From contig JACWDQ010000002.1 in assembly GCA_014654035.1 (NCBI GenBank), positions 49,776 to 113,775 on the forward strand: a stretch of DNA of 64,000 bases. The letters are read 5' to 3'. How positions within the stretch are numbered: position 1 is the first letter of the stretch; every line of letters begins with the position of its first letter. Positions 61,310-64,000 of this stretch are shown here, in pieces. Origin of the DNA: Pelagibacterales bacterium SAG-MED19 (GTDB taxonomy: Bacteria; Pseudomonadota; Alphaproteobacteria; Pelagibacterales; Pelagibacteraceae). The position numbers were made by a program, and so were the translations under genes. Below the pieces are notes generated by a model. The model was not told where the DNA came from and made no database searches. It saw only the letters and a list, made by a program, of their open reading frames with translations.

Positions 61310-61849
61310 TTAAATAGCCTCGACTCCTTTTACTTCTGGAATATAATGACATAAAAGATTTTGTACACCTTGCTTAAGTGTCATAGTAGAACTTGGACAT
61401 CCTGAACAACTTCCTTGTAATTGAACTTTAACAACACCATTTTCAAAATTCTTAAATTTAATGTCACCTCCATCTTTAGCTACAGCAGGACGAATTTTTT
61501 CATCCAAAAGTTTGACAATTTTTTTTTCTATTTCTTTTAAGTTTTTTGTTTCTTCATTAAGATCTTTTTCAATAACAAATTCTTTTCCACTAGCATAAAA
61601 ATCATTTATTAATGAAATAATTATATGCTTTATTTCATCCCAAGACGTATCGTCATATTTATTAATTGAAATAAAATCTTTTCCCAAAAAAATTCCTTCA
61701 ACTCCATTAATTGACAAAATATTTCTAATTAATTCATTATTTGTCTCATCTTTTCTCGTCACTTCAAAAGATCCATTGTTAGAAACAATTTTCCCTGGTA
61801 AAAATTTTAATGAGTTCGGATTTGGAGTATTTTCAGTTTGAACAAACAT
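61310..61849 (-). CDS. NifU-family Fe-S scaffold protein (Nfu)
   Basis: MFVQTENTPNPNSLKFLPG and LQGSCSGCPSSTMTLKQGV. Confidence 0.95.
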   Translation of the reverse strand: MFVQTENTPNPNSLKFLPGKIVSNNGSFEVTRKDETNNELIRNILSINGVEGIFLGKDFISINKYDDTSWDEIKHIIISLINDFYASGKEFVIEKDLNEETKNLKEIEKKIVKLLDEKIRPAVAKDGGDIKFKNFENGVVKVQLQGSCSGCPSSTMTLKQGVQNLLCHYIPEVKGVEAI

Positions 61850-61902
61850 AATTAATATATAGTCAATAATTCTGAAAAAGGAACTTGTTAAAAAAAAATA
61901 TC

Positions 61903-62904
61903 TTAAAAACCCACTAATTCATGAATTTTTTTGATCTTTTTTGATGCAATATCATTTGCTTTTTTGGACCCTTCTAAAAGAATCTTATCCAAATAATCTT
62001 TTTCATTAAGTAATTTTTTTATTTCAACTGATATTGGAGCAATTTTATCAACTACAACTTGAGATAGATTATCCTTAAATTCAGAAAAATTTTTACCAGA
62101 AAATTCTTGAATTATTTTTTCTAAAGTTAAACCAGATAAACTTGAATAAATTCCTATCAAATTTCTTGCTTCCGCTCTTTTATTCAATTCTTCAAGATTT
62201 GATGGCATTGGTAATGGGTCTGTTTTCGCTTTTTTAATCTTATTAATAATTTGATCCTTATCATCTGTTAAATTTATTCTACTAAGATCAGACAATTCTG
62301 ATTTGCTCATTTTTCTTGAACCGTCCTTAAGACTCATTATTCTTGAAAATTGTTTTTGTATTAATGGTTCTGGTATCTTAAAAAAATCTTTAACTTCAAA
62401 ATCATTATTGAATTTTTGAGCAATGTCTCTACACAGTTCTAGATGTTGTTTTTGATCATCACCAACTGGTACATGAGTTGTGTCATACAACAAAATATCT
62501 GCTGCCATCAACACTGGGTAAGAGTATAATCCAATACTTGCTTTTTCTTTATCTTTTCCAGCTTTTTCTTTGAACTGAGTCATCCTATTTAACCAGCCCA
62601 TTCTTGCGATGCAGCTTAGTATCCATGCTGCCTCTGAATGTGCACTAACTTTAGATTGATTAAAGATAATACTTTTTTTTGCATCAATTCCACTAGCTAA
62701 AAATGTTGCCACTGTTTCTCTTATATTATTTCTAAGATCTTTTGGATCTTGATTTACAGTTATTGCATGTAAATCCACTACACAAAAAACACAGCTATTT
62801 TCATTATTATTATTTAAATCTACAAAATTTTTAATCGCACCAAGGTAATTACCCAAATGAAGATTGCCCGTAGGTTGAACGCCTGAAAAAATTTTTTTTC
62901 CCAT
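61903..62904 (-). CDS. trpS: Tryptophanyl-tRNA synthetase
   Basis: FSGVQPTGNLHLGNYLGAIKNF, SRKMSKSELSD. Confidence 0.97.
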   Translation of the reverse strand: MGKKIFSGVQPTGNLHLGNYLGAIKNFVDLNNNNENSCVFCVVDLHAITVNQDPKDLRNNIRETVATFLASGIDAKKSIIFNQSKVSAHSEAAWILSCIARMGWLNRMTQFKEKAGKDKEKASIGLYSYPVLMAADILLYDTTHVPVGDDQKQHLELCRDIAQKFNNDFEVKDFFKIPEPLIQKQFSRIMSLKDGSRKMSKSELSDLSRINLTDDKDQIINKIKKAKTDPLPMPSNLEELNKRAEARNLIGIYSSLSGLTLEKIIQEFSGKNFSEFKDNLSQVVVDKIAPISVEIKKLLNEKDYLDKILLEGSKKANDIASKKIKKIHELVGF

Positions 62905-62906
62905 AA

Positions 62907-64000
62907 TTAATACTTTAGTTGAAGATCTTTATAATTAAAAGCTTTGATAAAAAATGATACTAATAAATAGAAAGTTAAACCTAATAAAACCGATAAAATT
63001 AAATAAAATGATTTAAAATTGTAATCATACACAAGTTGTTTTTCTAAAAATAAGATTAGAAAATTAAAAAATATACCCATCAAAATTGAAGCAAAAATAA
63101 TCTTAAGGAAATTTATAAAAAAAATTTTATTAAATTTGAACAGATCTCTTTTTTTTAAATAAATAAATAATATAATTGAATTAAACCATGATGAAATTGT
63201 TGTTGCTACAGGAATAATTATAAAACCTATACTTTTAAAGTAACATAGACTTATAAAGATATTTAAAATAACAGAAATCAAAGAAATATAAAATGGGGTT
63301 TTGGTATCATTGTTTGCAAAAAAGAATGTCGAAAAAACTTTTATTAATGCAAATGCCGGTAATCCTAAACCAAAATAAAAAAGAGCTTTTGCAGAATTAG
63401 ATACCGCTTCTTCATTAAAGGAACCATACCCAAATAATGCTGAGATAATTTCTTCAGAACCTATAAATAATGCTATAGATGCCGGCAAACTTAAAAACAT
63501 ACTCAATTCCAGTGCTTTGTTTTGAATTAGTAAGATTTTGTTTTTTTTTTTTAAATACACATGTTTTGAAAGTTGAGGTAAAACCACCACCCCAATTGCA
63601 ATTCCGGCAATGGCTAGATTTATTTGATAAATCCTATCAGCATAATATAAATATGACACTGCACTTGCTTGAAAAGATGCAATTATAGTACCAACTAAAA
63701 TATTAATCTGGGTAACACCCGAAGAAAAAATACTTGGTAAAAGTTTTTTAAAAAAAATCTTTGATTTATTATTAATTTTGAATCTAAAATTAAACTTTAT
63801 ATGATAAATATTTTTTACGTATCTATACAAAAAAAGTAACTGAATAAAACCTGATATTGAAACCCCATATGAAAGGTAATAAATAATTTCATCACCTAAA
63901 TAATTTCCTAGTAAAAGGATTCCAATTAATATTAAATTCAAAATTATAGGTGCTGCTGATGCTGCAGCAAATTTATTGTGAGAATTTAATACTGCTGCAA
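62907..64000 (-). CDS. murJ: Lipid II flippase MurJ, 5' end beyond window
   Basis: MurJ/MviN polytopic protein; reading frame stays open to the window edge (AAVLNSHNKFAAASAAPIILN...). Confidence 0.92.
   Translation of the reverse strand, partial: AAVLNSHNKFAAASAAPIILNLILIGILLLGNYLGDEIIYYLSYGVSISGFIQLLFLYRYVKNIYHIKFNFRFKINNKSKIFFKKLLPSIFSSGVTQINILVGTIIASFQASAVSYLYYADRIYQINLAIAGIAIGVVVLPQLSKHVYLKKKNKILLIQNKALELSMFLSLPASIALFIGSEEIISALFGYGSFNEEAVSNSAKALFYFGLGLPAFALIKVFSTFFFANNDTKTPFYISLISVILNIFISLCYFKSIGFIIIPVATTISSWFNSIILFIYLKKRDLFKFNKIFFINFLKIIFASILMGIFFNFLILFLEKQLVYDYNFKSFYLILSVLLGLTFYLLVSFFIKAFNYKDLQLKY

Noticed and set aside
1-64000. CRISPR arrays, prophage, IS elements, integrases
   Set aside because: None seen: no regularly spaced repeats, transposase, integrase or phage structural genes.

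Overview
This 64 kb window is AT-rich, densely packed bacterial chromosome. Gene content and order look alphaproteobacterial and most like SAR11/Pelagibacterales (inference only). It is almost entirely housekeeping: thrS, gltBD, lipoyl-fused aceE plus aceF, a Suv3-type helicase, fdxA, carD, argH-lptM-like-lysA, dnaA-dnaN, mutM, ubiE-ubiB, coaBC-dut, irr-fabA-fabB-fabI, pnp-rpsO-rbfA-infB-nusA, metK-lnt-ybeY-phoH-miaB-fur-tsaB, nfu, trpS and murJ. There are two tRNAs, Arg(ACG) and Leu(CAA). I saw no CRISPR, prophage, IS element or classical defence island. The observations most worth follow-up are: (1) a rubrerythrin / CCG-domain Fe-S protein / DUF3501 operon beside an Irr-like regulator, with three copies of a shared operator-like motif at the rubrerythrin and irr promoters; (2) a strong intrinsic terminator ending 13 nt upstream of the nusA start codon; (3) several unannotated microproteins, including a 25-aa Lys/Arg-only-type peptide, a 39-aa membrane peptide with a terminator inside its coding end, and an LptM-like lipoprotein; (4) an AceE with its own N-terminal lipoyl domain; (5) four genes broken by single-base length differences in homopolymers, which most likely are sequencing errors.
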